A DNA stretch of 64,000 nucleotides from Citroniella saccharovorans. GTDB taxonomy: Bacteria > Bacillota > Clostridia > Tissierellales > Peptoniphilaceae. The translations under genes and the position numbers were made by a program. The notes under the pieces are model-generated. The model was not told where the DNA came from and made no database searches. It saw only the letters and a program-made list of their open reading frames with translations. The DNA lies in assembly GCF_035481615.1 (NCBI RefSeq), contig NZ_JAYKOT010000001.1, forward strand, positions 248,001-312,000. The letters run 5' to 3'. Shown here piece after piece: positions 54,566 through 63,861 of the stretch (position 1 is the stretch's first letter; each line of letters starts with the position of its first letter).

Positions 54566-56479
54566 ATGACAAATAAAAGAGACTATTCAGCTGATAATAT
54601 TAGGGTTCTTGAGGGCTTAGAGCCAGTTAGATTAAGACCTGGAATGTATATAGGTTCAACCTCAGAAAGAGGACTTCATCATTTGGTATATGAAGTTGTT
54701 GATAACTCTATAGATGAAGCCCTAGCTGGAGACTGCGATACAATAAATATAAAAATATATAAAGATGGTTATCTTGAAGTTGTGGATAATGGTTCTGGAA
54801 TTCCAGTTTCTAAACATAAACAAACTGGTAAATCTACTCTTGAAACTGTACTTACTGTCCTTCATGCTGGAGGAAAATTTGATTCAAAAGCCTATCAATT
54901 TTCAGGTGGTCTACATGGTGTAGGTGTTTCTGCTGTAAATGCACTTTCTGAACATTTAATAGCCATAGTTAAAAGAGATGGAAATATCTACAAGCAGGAG
55001 TTTGAAAGAGGAAAAACTAAAACTGAATTAGAAATAATTGGAAAGTCTGAGGAAACTGGTACTTCCATAAAATTTAAGCCAGATGACACTATTTTTGATA
55101 CTGTTGAATTTAATTATAGTACACTTGAAAAAAGATTTATGGAAATGGCCTTTTTAAATAAGGGAATAAGAATTACCCTTGAAGACGAAAGAACTGGAGA
55201 AAGAGAAGAGTTTCACTACGAAGGTGGAATTAGGTCTTATGTTGAATATTTAAATAGGTCAAAAACTCCACTTCATAAGGACGTTATTTATTTTGAAGGA
55301 TCGCAAAATAGTGTTTATATTGAAATAGCCCTAGCATACACTGATGCTTATTCTGAAAATACTCTTTCATTTGCAAACAACATTCACACACCTGAAGGTG
55401 GTACTCACTTAATAGGTTTTAGAACAAGTTTAACAAGAACCATTAACGCATATGCAAGAGAAAAAAATTTAATAAAGGAAAAAGAAGAAAACCTATCAGG
55501 TGATGATGTAAGAGAGGGAATTACTGCAATTATAAGTGTTAAGATAGAAAATCCTCAATTTGAAGGACAAACTAAGGCGAAACTTGGTAATAACGAAGCT
55601 CAAAGAGAAGTAGATAGTTTCTTTTCAGAAAAATTTGGGGCATTCTTAGAAGAAAATCCAAAGATTGCTAAGGTTATTATAGATAAGGCTTTAAGTTCCC
55701 AAAGAGCAAGAGAAGCTGCAAGAAGAGCTAGAGATTTAACTAGAAAAAGATCTATTTTAGATAATACAACCCTTCCAGGAAAATTAGCTGACTGCCAGTC
55801 AAATGATATTGAAGAAACAGAAGTTTTTATAGTCGAAGGGGATTCTGCGGGAGGTTCTGCAAAGACTGGTAGAGATAGAGTTTTTCAAGCTATACTTCCA
55901 CTTCGCGGAAAGATAATGAATGTTGAAAAGGCCACAATAGATAGAATATTAGGTTATGAAGAAATTAAAGCTATGATAACTGCTTTTGGGACAGGCTTTG
56001 GTAAAAATTTTGACCTAAGTAAACTTAGGTATGGAAAAATTATTATTATGACCGATGCCGATGTTGATGGTGCTCATATTAGGACCTTACTTTTAACTTT
56101 TCTTTACAGGTTTATGAAACCTCTAATTGAACATGGCCATGTATTTATTGCCCAGCCACCACTTTATGGAATTAAAAAAGGTAATAGGGTTGTAAAATAT
56201 TGCTATACGGAAGAGGAATTACAAAATAGTCTAGATGAGTTAGGAAGAGATAGTCACAAAATCCAAAGATATAAGGGTCTTGGAGAAATGAATGATGATC
56301 AGCTTTGGGAGACTACTATGAATCCAGATAATAGGGTTCTTCTTAGGGTAAATTTAGATGATGAATCGACTTCAGTAGATGATGTTTTTTCAACTCTTAT
56401 GGGAGATAAGGTCGAGCCAAGAAGAGAATTTATTGAAAGAAATGCAAAATACGTTAAGAATATAGACGCTCAAGCTTAA
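54566..56479 (+). CDS. gyrB: DNA gyrase subunit B
   Basis: ATPase subunit of gyrase, introducing negative supercoils. The 637 residues have VLEGLEPVRLRPGMYIGS, HGVGVSAVNALSEHL, EGDSAGGSAKTGRDR and TDADVDGAHIRTLLLTF (Toprim acidic cluster), and normal length. Sits 12 bases after remB and 16 bases before gyrA. Confidence 0.97.
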   Translation: MTNKRDYSADNIRVLEGLEPVRLRPGMYIGSTSERGLHHLVYEVVDNSIDEALAGDCDTINIKIYKDGYLEVVDNGSGIPVSKHKQTGKSTLETVLTVLHAGGKFDSKAYQFSGGLHGVGVSAVNALSEHLIAIVKRDGNIYKQEFERGKTKTELEIIGKSEETGTSIKFKPDDTIFDTVEFNYSTLEKRFMEMAFLNKGIRITLEDERTGEREEFHYEGGIRSYVEYLNRSKTPLHKDVIYFEGSQNSVYIEIALAYTDAYSENTLSFANNIHTPEGGTHLIGFRTSLTRTINAYAREKNLIKEKEENLSGDDVREGITAIISVKIENPQFEGQTKAKLGNNEAQREVDSFFSEKFGAFLEENPKIAKVIIDKALSSQRAREAARRARDLTRKRSILDNTTLPGKLADCQSNDIEETEVFIVEGDSAGGSAKTGRDRVFQAILPLRGKIMNVEKATIDRILGYEEIKAMITAFGTGFGKNFDLSKLRYGKIIIMTDADVDGAHIRTLLLTFLYRFMKPLIEHGHVFIAQPPLYGIKKGNRVVKYCYTEEELQNSLDELGRDSHKIQRYKGLGEMNDDQLWETTMNPDNRVLLRVNLDDESTSVDDVFSTLMGDKVEPRREFIERNAKYVKNIDAQA

Positions 56480-56495
56480 GAGAAAGGGAGGAAAA

Positions 56496-58934
56496 ATGAC
56501 AGATAATTTAGATCAATATGTGCATGTAAATGTAGAAGAAGTAGATATTGAAGAGCAAATGAAAAATGCCTATCTTGATTATGCTATGAGTGTTATTATT
56601 GCAAGAGCCCTACCAGATGTTAGAGATGGGCTAAAGCCAGTTCATAGAAGAATAATTTATGGTATGCACAAGCTTGGCTTAACTCCAGATAAGCCTTATA
56701 GAAAATCTGCAGCACTTGTTGGGGATGTAATGGGAAAATATCACCCTCATGGAGATACTGCTATTTATGATGCAGTTGTTAGACTTGCTCAAAATTTTTC
56801 AACAAGATATCTTTTAGCGGATGGTCAGGGTAACTTTGGTTCTGTTGATGGAGATGGAGCCGCTGCTATGCGTTATACTGAAGTTAGGATGACAAAACTT
56901 ACAACTGAACTTTTAAGAGATATTGGTAAAGAGACAGTTGACTTTCAGCCAAACTACGATGAATCGGAAGAAGAACCAGCTGTTCTTCCTGCAAGATTTC
57001 CAAATCTTTTAGTAAATGGATCAAGTGGTATAGCTGTAGGTATGGCAACAAATATGGCTCCACACAATTTAGGAGAAATAATTGATGCGATAGACCTTTA
57101 TCTTGAAGATGAAAATGTAGGTTTGGAAGAGTTAATGCAAGTTGTTAAGGGTCCTGATTTTCCAACTTATGGAAATATAATGGGAGTAAAGGGCATAAAA
57201 GATGCTTATGAAACTGGAAGAGGTAAGGTAATTTTAAGGGCTGAAGCAAAGATAGAACAGTCTAAAAACAAGGAAAAAATTATAGTTACTGAAATTCCAT
57301 ACCAGGTAAATAAGGCAAATCTAATCAAGAAAATTGCAGATCTTGTTAAAGATAAGAGAATAGAAGGTATATCAGACCTTAGAGATGAGTCTGATAGAAG
57401 GGGAATGAGAATAGTAATAGAGCTTAAGAGGGATGCAAATAGTAGTGTTGTTCTTAATAATCTATACAAATATACTCAAATGCAAACAACCTTCGGAATA
57501 ATTAATCTTTGCTTAGTAGATGGAATTCCAAAAACTCTAGGTCTTAAAGACCTTATAAAATACTATGTAGACCATCAAATCGAAGTTGTTACAAGAAGAA
57601 CTAAATTCGACCTACAAAAGAAGGAAGATAGGGCTCATATAATTGAAGGTTTAAAAATAGCCATAGATAATATAGATGAAATTATAAAAATAATTAGAAA
57701 TACTTATTCTGATAAGGAAATTAAGGAAATATTTTATAAGAGATTTAAGTTAACAGATAGACAGTCTCAAGCTATATTAGATATGCAATTAAAAAGACTT
57801 TCTGGTCTTGAAAGAGAAAAACTTGATCAGGAATATGAAGATTTAATCAAAGAAATAGCTAGATTAAAAGAGATACTAGCAAGTGATAGACTTTTAAAAA
57901 ATATTATAAAAGAAGAATTAAATGAAATTAAGGAAAAATACGCAGACAAGAGAAGAACTGCAATCCTACCTGATGCAAAAGAGATTGATACAATAGAGCT
58001 TATAGAAAAAGAAGAAGTTTTAATAACTCTTACAAACCAAGGTTATGTTAAGAGAACTCCAGTTGATGAATTTAAGGTTCAAAATAGAGGAGGTAAAGGT
58101 GTTGTAGGACTTGGAACTAAAGAAGATGATTTTGCTATAAATATGTTTATAGTAAATACCCATCACGAGATTCTTTTATTTACAAATATTGGAAAAGTAT
58201 ATTCTTTAAGATCCTTCGAAATACCAGAAGGCAGGAGAACTTCAAGGGGAACAAATATAGTTAATCTACTAACTCTTGAAAAAGATGAAAAAGTTATAGC
58301 TATAGTTCCAGTAAAAGAAGAAAATGATTATCTTATCTTCGCTACTAAAAATGGCCTAGTTAAGAAAACTCCACTTAATGCCTATAAGAATATTAGAAAA
58401 ACAGGTATTATAGCTACAGACCTTAGAGAAGGTGATAAGATAGTTTCAATTAGGCAAGCTCATGATGATGTAGATATAGTTTTAGTTACAGAGCATGGTA
58501 TGTCAATTAGGTTCTCAAGTAACCAGGTTAGACCTTCTCAAAGAAAATCTCTAGGAGTTAAAGGAATTAATTTATCAAAAGATGATAGTTTAGTTTCCAT
58601 GGAAATAATTGACGATTCTAAGTATCTATTCGTAGCAAGTGAATTTGGATATGGAAAGAAAACCTTAATTAGTAATTATACAGCTCAAAATAGGGCAGGT
58701 AAGGGAGTACTAACATATAGAGTTAAGGAAAAAACTGGAAATTTAGTTGGAGCTAAAGTTTTGGATGCAAAAGACGATATTATACTTGCATCATTAAATA
58801 ATGACATAATAAGATTAAATGCTAAAGATATATCAACTCAAGGAAGATCCACATCAGGAGTAAAAATAAAAGATATTGATAAGAATACTAATAAAATAGT
58901 GGCTGTTACTAAGTTTATTGAGGAAGAGGTGTAA
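56496..58934 (+). CDS. gyrA: DNA gyrase subunit A
   Basis: Breakage-reunion subunit. The 812 residues begin with ARALPDVRDGLKPVHRRIIYG and have the catalytic Tyr127 in AMRYTEVR. In the quinolone-binding loop the positions equivalent to E. coli Ser83 and Asp87 are Thr88 and Asp92 (GDTAIYD), an unmutated-looking state. The C-terminal pinwheel starts with the GyrA-box QNRGGKG. It overlaps the extended upstream form of the next gene, whose start is just after its stop. Confidence 0.97.
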   Translation: MTDNLDQYVHVNVEEVDIEEQMKNAYLDYAMSVIIARALPDVRDGLKPVHRRIIYGMHKLGLTPDKPYRKSAALVGDVMGKYHPHGDTAIYDAVVRLAQNFSTRYLLADGQGNFGSVDGDGAAAMRYTEVRMTKLTTELLRDIGKETVDFQPNYDESEEEPAVLPARFPNLLVNGSSGIAVGMATNMAPHNLGEIIDAIDLYLEDENVGLEELMQVVKGPDFPTYGNIMGVKGIKDAYETGRGKVILRAEAKIEQSKNKEKIIVTEIPYQVNKANLIKKIADLVKDKRIEGISDLRDESDRRGMRIVIELKRDANSSVVLNNLYKYTQMQTTFGIINLCLVDGIPKTLGLKDLIKYYVDHQIEVVTRRTKFDLQKKEDRAHIIEGLKIAIDNIDEIIKIIRNTYSDKEIKEIFYKRFKLTDRQSQAILDMQLKRLSGLEREKLDQEYEDLIKEIARLKEILASDRLLKNIIKEELNEIKEKYADKRRTAILPDAKEIDTIELIEKEEVLITLTNQGYVKRTPVDEFKVQNRGGKGVVGLGTKEDDFAINMFIVNTHHEILLFTNIGKVYSLRSFEIPEGRRTSRGTNIVNLLTLEKDEKVIAIVPVKEENDYLIFATKNGLVKKTPLNAYKNIRKTGIIATDLREGDKIVSIRQAHDDVDIVLVTEHGMSIRFSSNQVRPSQRKSLGVKGINLSKDDSLVSMEIIDDSKYLFVASEFGYGKKTLISNYTAQNRAGKGVLTYRVKEKTGNLVGAKVLDAKDDIILASLNNDIIRLNAKDISTQGRSTSGVKIKDIDKNTNKIVAVTKFIEEEV

Positions 58935-58935
58935 T

Positions 58936-59241
58936 ATGGCTTTAGATATTATATTTGAAGAAGATGACAAGTTAGTAGTAAAACTAAAGGGAGATTTAGA
59001 TATTTACTCATCCACAAATTTTTCAGACAAGCTATTAGAAAAATATAATGAGAATAAAAAAGATGTTATTGTAGATTTAACAGATTTAGATTATATTGAC
59101 TCAACAGGCCTAGGGGCATTCATTTCCCTATATAAAAACATAGAAAAGGAAAATGATTTTAAAATAATTAATCCTAAAAAAAGTGTTAAAAAAATATTTG
59201 TTATTACTGAATTAGATAAGATATTTAAGTTAGAGGATTAA
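58936..59241 (+). CDS. STAS-domain anti-anti-sigma factor
   Basis: A 101-residue STAS protein like RsbV/SpoIIAA: KLKGDLDIYSSTNFSD, VIVDLTDLDYIDSTGLGAF; the Ser in DSTGLG is the phosphorylation site in the family. When unphosphorylated it sequesters the anti-sigma kinase. Start ATG 58936, right after the gyrA stop and GAGGTG; an in-frame start at 58918 would overlap gyrA. The module STAS-kinase-like-sigma is contiguous to 60360. Confidence 0.87.
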   Translation: MALDIIFEEDDKLVVKLKGDLDIYSSTNFSDKLLEKYNENKKDVIVDLTDLDYIDSTGLGAFISLYKNIEKENDFKIINPKKSVKKIFVITELDKIFKLED

Positions 59242-59242
59242 T

Positions 59243-59578
59243 ATGGATATTATAAAATTACAAATTGCTTCAAAAAGCGAATATATGAAAACTGTAAGAC
59301 TAACCTCAACTTCTCTTGCTTCTTGCCTAGATTTTGACATAGAAAAAATAGAAGATTTAAGAGTAATTGTACAAGAAGCCTGCAATCTATATATTGACTC
59401 AGACAAAATAGACATTACCTATAAACTTCAAAATGAATCTATAGAAATCGAAGTTAGGGGAGATAAAAAAACTATAATAAATAAAGAAGATTTAGGAGTT
59501 CAAATATTGAAGGCCTTATCTGATGAGGTTTTTTTAGATGAAGATAAAATATCTTTTAAATTATTAAAAGGTAAATAA
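59243..59578 (+). CDS. Degenerate RsbW/SpoIIAB-like anti-sigma protein
   Basis: A 111-residue protein in the position of the anti-sigma kinase. The helix EDLRVIVQEACNLYI resembles the N-box of RsbW/SpoIIAB (EAVTNA), but the Asn-containing motif is altered and the DxGxG ATP-binding box and ATP lid are not visible; the C-terminal LGVQILKALSDEV resembles the last helix. It is about 30 residues shorter than SpoIIAB. It may bind the sigma factor without phosphorylating the STAS partner, but it could also be a highly diverged ATPase. It starts one base after the STAS stop. Confidence 0.65.
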   Translation: MDIIKLQIASKSEYMKTVRLTSTSLASCLDFDIEKIEDLRVIVQEACNLYIDSDKIDITYKLQNESIEIEVRGDKKTIINKEDLGVQILKALSDEVFLDEDKISFKLLKGK

Positions 59579-59580
59579 TC

Positions 59581-60360
59581 ATGGTAGATAAAAGTAAAAA
59601 GCTGGAAGATAAAAAGTCGGAAAAAGATCTAATAAAAGAAGAATTTTTAGAATATAAAAAAAGCAAAGATAAAAAACTCAGGGATGATTTAATTAAAAAA
59701 CACCTATATATAGCAGATATTTTAGCAAAAAAATATACTGGAAAGGGAATAGAATATGATGATCTCTACCAAGTTGCTTCCCTTGGACTAATTCAAGCAG
59801 TAGATAGGTATGATGTTGAAAAAGGCTTTGAATTTTCTTCATTTGCCACCCCTACTATAGTTGGAGAAATTAAGAAATACTTTAGAGATAAGGGCTGGGT
59901 CATTAGAGTACCTAGAAGAATTCAGGAACTTTCAAAAAAAGTAAATATAGCTAGAAGCACACTTGGCCAGCAGCTTCAAAGAGTCCCATCTGTAAAAGAT
60001 ATAGCAGATTATTTAAATATTACAGAAGAAGAAGTTCTAGAAGCAGTAGAAGCTGGAAAAGTTTATGCTCCTCAGTCACTTGACCAAACTGTAGGAAATG
60101 ATGGGGATAAAGAGCTTTCCCTTGGAGACATTATAGGAGAAGTTGACGATACATTTGATAATGTTGAATTTAAAGATCTTGTTATAAGAACTATGAACGA
60201 GATGGAAGAATTAGAAAAACAAATCTTAAAATTAAGATATTTTGAAAAGAAGACTCAAATTTATATTTCTAAAACTTTAAAAATTTCCCAAATGACAGTT
60301 TCCAGAGTTGAGAAAAAAATAATTGAAAGATTTAAAAAGAACCTAAATCTTGAAGATTAA
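59581..60360 (+). CDS. SigB/SigF/SigG-type sigma-70 factor
   Basis: A 259-residue sigma factor: region 2 (YDDLYQVASLGLIQAVDRYD, EFSSFATPTIVGEIKKYFRD), region 3 (WVIRVPRRIQELSKKVN, RVPSVKDIADYLNITEEEV) and region 4 (KQILKLRYFEKKTQIYISK, ISQMTVSRVEKKI). This is the architecture of general-stress/sporulation sigma factors. No sporulation genes are seen here, so a stress or envelope role is more likely. It follows the STAS and anti-sigma genes by two bases. Confidence 0.9.
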   Translation: MVDKSKKLEDKKSEKDLIKEEFLEYKKSKDKKLRDDLIKKHLYIADILAKKYTGKGIEYDDLYQVASLGLIQAVDRYDVEKGFEFSSFATPTIVGEIKKYFRDKGWVIRVPRRIQELSKKVNIARSTLGQQLQRVPSVKDIADYLNITEEEVLEAVEAGKVYAPQSLDQTVGNDGDKELSLGDIIGEVDDTFDNVEFKDLVIRTMNEMEELEKQILKLRYFEKKTQIYISKTLKISQMTVSRVEKKIIERFKKNLNLED

Positions 60361-60600
60361 AATTATTAAAATATTAGAAAAAATATAAGATTATAAAATT
60401 CAAAGGCAGTATAATATTAGATAGAAAAACAAACTAAAAATATCCTAAATTAAGCTAAGCGCTAAGAAAATTTTAGCTATTCAACAATTTAAGATAAAAT
60501 TTAGATTTTGTTATTTTTAACTACAAATATTGCTTTTGGATTTTTTTATTTTAAAACATTTTAAAAAAAACACTTTATATATAAACAACCAACTAATTTC
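60361..60600. other. AT-rich non-coding gap before the sugar ABC operon
   Basis: 240 bases without a credible gene, terminator or known RNA; the promoter of the operon follows at 60601. Confidence 0.5.
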
Positions 60601-60629
60601 TTGACAAAGAAAATTTACAATGCTAATCT
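60601..60629 (+). promoter_or_regulatory. Promoter of the sugar ABC transporter operon
   Basis: TTGACA (60601-60606), 17-bp spacer and TAATCT (60624-60629) with an upstream TGC forming an extended -10. Transcription would start near 60636, at the first base of a large hairpin. Confidence 0.7.
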
Positions 60630-60635
60630 ATATTT

Positions 60636-60697
60636 AGTAAGTAGATGTTTTAAAAATTATATTATTTTTATAATTTTTAAACTGTATTTACTTAACT
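60636..60697 (+). promoter_or_regulatory. Long hairpin at the 5' end of the sugar-transporter leader
   Basis: Perfect 13-bp core TTTAAAAATTATA (60649-60661) / TATAATTTTTAAA (60669-60681) with a 7-base loop. The pairing extends outward with mismatches to AGTAAGTA (60636-60643) / TTACTTAACT (60687-60697 region). It begins at the predicted first transcribed base. It could protect the mRNA 5' end or bind a regulator. Pure A/T composition weakens the argument. Confidence 0.45.
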
Positions 60698-60801
60698 AAA
60701 ATATTTTTAATACTTTTAAGAAAAGAAAATCTAAAAAACTATACTATTTTTACAAACTAGTTTTTAAATTTCTTTTTAAAAAAGCTTATTAGGAGGAAGA
60801 A

Positions 60802-62064
60802 ATGAAAGCAAAATTTAGGTTAATTTTATCACTTGTTTTAGCTATGGTGATATTTGCATCATGTACAAAAGATGCAAACAATGGTAAGAAAACAGATGAC
60901 AATACTAATGGTAAAACTGAAACTTCTACTAGTGATAATACTGGCACAGGTGAAGTAACACTAAAAGTATTAGTTCCAGGATTTGATGAAGGATATTTAA
61001 AAGACCAATTAAGTTCTGCAATTGAAAAATACGAAAGTGAAAACAAAAATGTTAAAATCGAAGTTGTTTCAGCAGGTTGGGAAGAATTAAACTCAAAGGT
61101 TGTTCAATTATATCAAGCAAAACAATCTCCTGATATAATGCTTCTTGGATCAAGATCACTTAAACAATTTAAGGAACTTGGAATTCTTGAAAACTTAGAT
61201 TCATATATTACTGATGAAATTCAAAAAGAAAGAGTTAGTAATGTAATGGATACTGGTAAGATTGATGGAGGCCAATATGGTATTCCAATGGCGTTCTCAT
61301 CAAGAGCTTTATTTTATAGAAAAGATTTAATTCAAGCGCCACCAACTACATGGGATGAATTATTAGAAATAAGTGAAAAAGTAGCCAAAGAAAATAATAT
61401 GAAAGGATTTGCTTTCCCTACAGATATTCAATCTGGTACAGATGAATTATTAAACTTCTTCTACCAAGGCGGCGGAAGAATAGTTGATGAAAATGGAAAC
61501 TTTGTAATTGATAGTCCAGAAAACATTGAAACATTAACATTCCTATCTAAATTTAAGGATATTATTCCAGATCCAGTTTCTACAAAGAGAGATGAACAAT
61601 CTAAGATGTTTATAAATGGAGACCTTGCTATGTTTGTTTCTGGTGCTTGGGAAATTCCTAACCTTGATGAAGCTAATGCTGAATATGGTATAGCAAAACT
61701 TCCAAAAGGAAAACAAGAATCTGTAACACTAGTAACTGACTCTTATGTTATGTCTTCAATATCAGAACATAAAGATGAAGCATTCAAATTTATAGAATTT
61801 ATGATAAATCCAGAAATTCAAAAAACTGTAACTGATGCTTATAACTGGTTCCCAGTAACTAAAGCAGAAGAATCAAGAGATAGATATAAAGAGGAAAATA
61901 TGAAACCTTTTATGGAAATTATTCCAAATGGAATTCCAGAACCACACGTTCCTAACTGGGATGAATTCAATAAGAGCTTCACAATTGCAGTTCAAAAAGG
62001 CTTAACTGGACAAGCTAGTCCTGAAGAGGCGTTAAAGACATGTCAAGAAGAAGTAAACAAATAG
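60802..62064 (+). CDS. Sugar ABC transporter substrate-binding lipoprotein
   Basis: A 420-residue type-1 solute-binding lipoprotein (lipobox VIFASC, Cys21), with a low-complexity Asn/Thr linker and an N-terminal domain beginning VTLKVLVPGFDEGYLKDQ; binding-type motifs include GQYGIPMAFSSRALFYRK, TTWDELLEISEKVAKEN and GDLAMFVSGAWEIPN. Such proteins (MsmE/MalE group) bind oligo- or disaccharides. Substrate is not decidable here; glgP and galT/galK elsewhere in the window fit maltodextrin or galactoside use. AGGAGGAAG precedes the ATG. Confidence 0.9.
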   Translation: MKAKFRLILSLVLAMVIFASCTKDANNGKKTDDNTNGKTETSTSDNTGTGEVTLKVLVPGFDEGYLKDQLSSAIEKYESENKNVKIEVVSAGWEELNSKVVQLYQAKQSPDIMLLGSRSLKQFKELGILENLDSYITDEIQKERVSNVMDTGKIDGGQYGIPMAFSSRALFYRKDLIQAPPTTWDELLEISEKVAKENNMKGFAFPTDIQSGTDELLNFFYQGGGRIVDENGNFVIDSPENIETLTFLSKFKDIIPDPVSTKRDEQSKMFINGDLAMFVSGAWEIPNLDEANAEYGIAKLPKGKQESVTLVTDSYVMSSISEHKDEAFKFIEFMINPEIQKTVTDAYNWFPVTKAEESRDRYKEENMKPFMEIIPNGIPEPHVPNWDEFNKSFTIAVQKGLTGQASPEEALKTCQEEVNK

Positions 62065-62939
62065 AAAATACTAATTCAAGAAAATGGATACCTTATGTAC
62101 TATTGATGCCAGGAGTTATAATACTCCTGGCTCTATATGGGTATCCTATTATTTTAACATTTATACAGTCCTTCAATAAAGTAAGTCTTTTAACATCAGA
62201 TATGCAGTTTGTCGGACTAGAAAATTATAAAAGTTTCTTAAGCGATAGGCAAATAATAAAAAGTTTATCTATAACATTTAAATATACATTAATAACAGTA
62301 TTTTTTAAAATTTCTTTAGGATTTTTATTTGCATATATACTTCATAAAGATATTTATTTAAAAAAGCTCAATAGATTTTTAATACTTATTCCATGGGCAA
62401 TTCCTCAAGTTGCAGTTTCAACAATTTGGAAGTGGATGCTAGACGGCAATTATGGATATATAAATTATTTTTTACAAAAACTTGGAATAATAGATAAAAG
62501 TCTTTACTTCCTATCTGATCCCAAGACAGCATTTTACCTAGTATCCTTTATAGATGCTTGGATGGGAGTACCCCTTGTTTGTATGATGTTTTTAGCTGGC
62601 CTAGAACAGATTCCAAAAAGTCTATACGAGGCGGCAGAAATGGATGGAGCTGGGGGACTTAGAATATTTAAAGATATTACCTTAAGTGGAATAAAAAAAG
62701 TATTTATGACAGTTACTATATTAGTTACTATCTGGACTTTCAACTCATTTAATGTAATATTTATGCTAACAGAAGGTGGACCGATGAGATCTACTGAAAC
62801 TTTAATCATGAAAATCTATCAAGAAGCATTTTCAAGATTTAATATCGGTCTAGCAGCTAGTTTGTCAATATTTACAGTAATTATTCTTATGATACTTACA
62901 AGTTTTTATATAAAAGGATTTAAAGAAAATGAAAGCTAA
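62040..62939 (+). CDS. Sugar ABC transporter permease, MalF/MsmF type
   Basis: A 299-residue permease with six helices and the EAA loop LYEAAEMDGAGGLRIFKDI, which contacts the ATPase. It overlaps the end of the binding-protein gene by 25 bases in a different frame, and the next permease by 11. Confidence 0.9.
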   Translation: MSRRSKQIENTNSRKWIPYVLLMPGVIILLALYGYPIILTFIQSFNKVSLLTSDMQFVGLENYKSFLSDRQIIKSLSITFKYTLITVFFKISLGFLFAYILHKDIYLKKLNRFLILIPWAIPQVAVSTIWKWMLDGNYGYINYFLQKLGIIDKSLYFLSDPKTAFYLVSFIDAWMGVPLVCMMFLAGLEQIPKSLYEAAEMDGAGGLRIFKDITLSGIKKVFMTVTILVTIWTFNSFNVIFMLTEGGPMRSTETLIMKIYQEAFSRFNIGLAASLSIFTVIILMILTSFYIKGFKENES

Positions 62940-63762
62940 AAATATAAAGAAAATAATATTATCAGTTGTTCTTGGAATTTTAATGATTTTTCATCTATTT
63001 CCAGTTTTTGTAATGATATCATCATCAATAAAAAGCTACAACGATCTAATAAAATGGCCACCAAAGTGGATAGTGAAAGACCCTCAAATAGTAAACTACG
63101 AAGAGGTTTTATTTGGAGAAAAATCGATCCTAAATCCATTTTTAAATTCCCTTTTTATATCTTTAATAGTTATGATTCTCTGTATTATTATAGGAATACT
63201 TGCAGCATATAGCGTAACTAGATTTGAATTTATTGGTAAAAAAACTTTTCTAATGGCAATAATATTAACTCAGATGTTTTCTCCGGTTCTTTTAGTAAAT
63301 CCTATGTATTTAACATTTAGAAGTTTAAATTTACTAGATACAAGAATTTCACTAATAGTTGCAAACCTTGCAAGCAGTTTGCCTATGACAATTTGGCTCC
63401 TATACTCATACTTTTCCCAAATCCCAAAAGACTATGAAGAGTCTAGTTGGATGGATGGATGCTCAAGAGTAAGAGGAATTTTTGATATAATACTACCTCT
63501 TGCCATGCCAGGAATTATAACAGCAGGCCTATTTGCCTTTATAGCATCATGGGGAGATATAGTATTTGCAAGAACATTTATAACATCCTTTAATTTAAGA
63601 ACAATATCCCAAGCACTTACAAGTTTTGAAGATCTTTATAAAACTCGCTGGGAACTACAAATGGCAGCATCTGTTATAACAAGTCTTCCACCATTTTTAA
63701 TTTTCCTTAGCATACAAAAGAAACTTATACAAGGAATGACTACAGATGGAGTTAAGGGATAG
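62929..63762 (+). CDS. Sugar ABC transporter permease, MalG/MsmG type
   Basis: A 277-residue permease with six helices and the EAA loop EESSWMDGCSRVRGIFDI. Together with the MalF-type partner it forms the membrane channel. The ATPase gene starts 99 bases later. Confidence 0.9.
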   Translation: MKAKNIKKIILSVVLGILMIFHLFPVFVMISSSIKSYNDLIKWPPKWIVKDPQIVNYEEVLFGEKSILNPFLNSLFISLIVMILCIIIGILAAYSVTRFEFIGKKTFLMAIILTQMFSPVLLVNPMYLTFRSLNLLDTRISLIVANLASSLPMTIWLLYSYFSQIPKDYEESSWMDGCSRVRGIFDIILPLAMPGIITAGLFAFIASWGDIVFARTFITSFNLRTISQALTSFEDLYKTRWELQMAASVITSLPPFLIFLSIQKKLIQGMTTDGVKG

Positions 63763-63861
63763 AAGTATAGAAAATAAATATTATGAAAATATCAAAAAGA
63801 CAAAAATTTAATAAAATTACAATATTTTCACAAAATAAAAAATTATCCAAATTGAGAGGAA

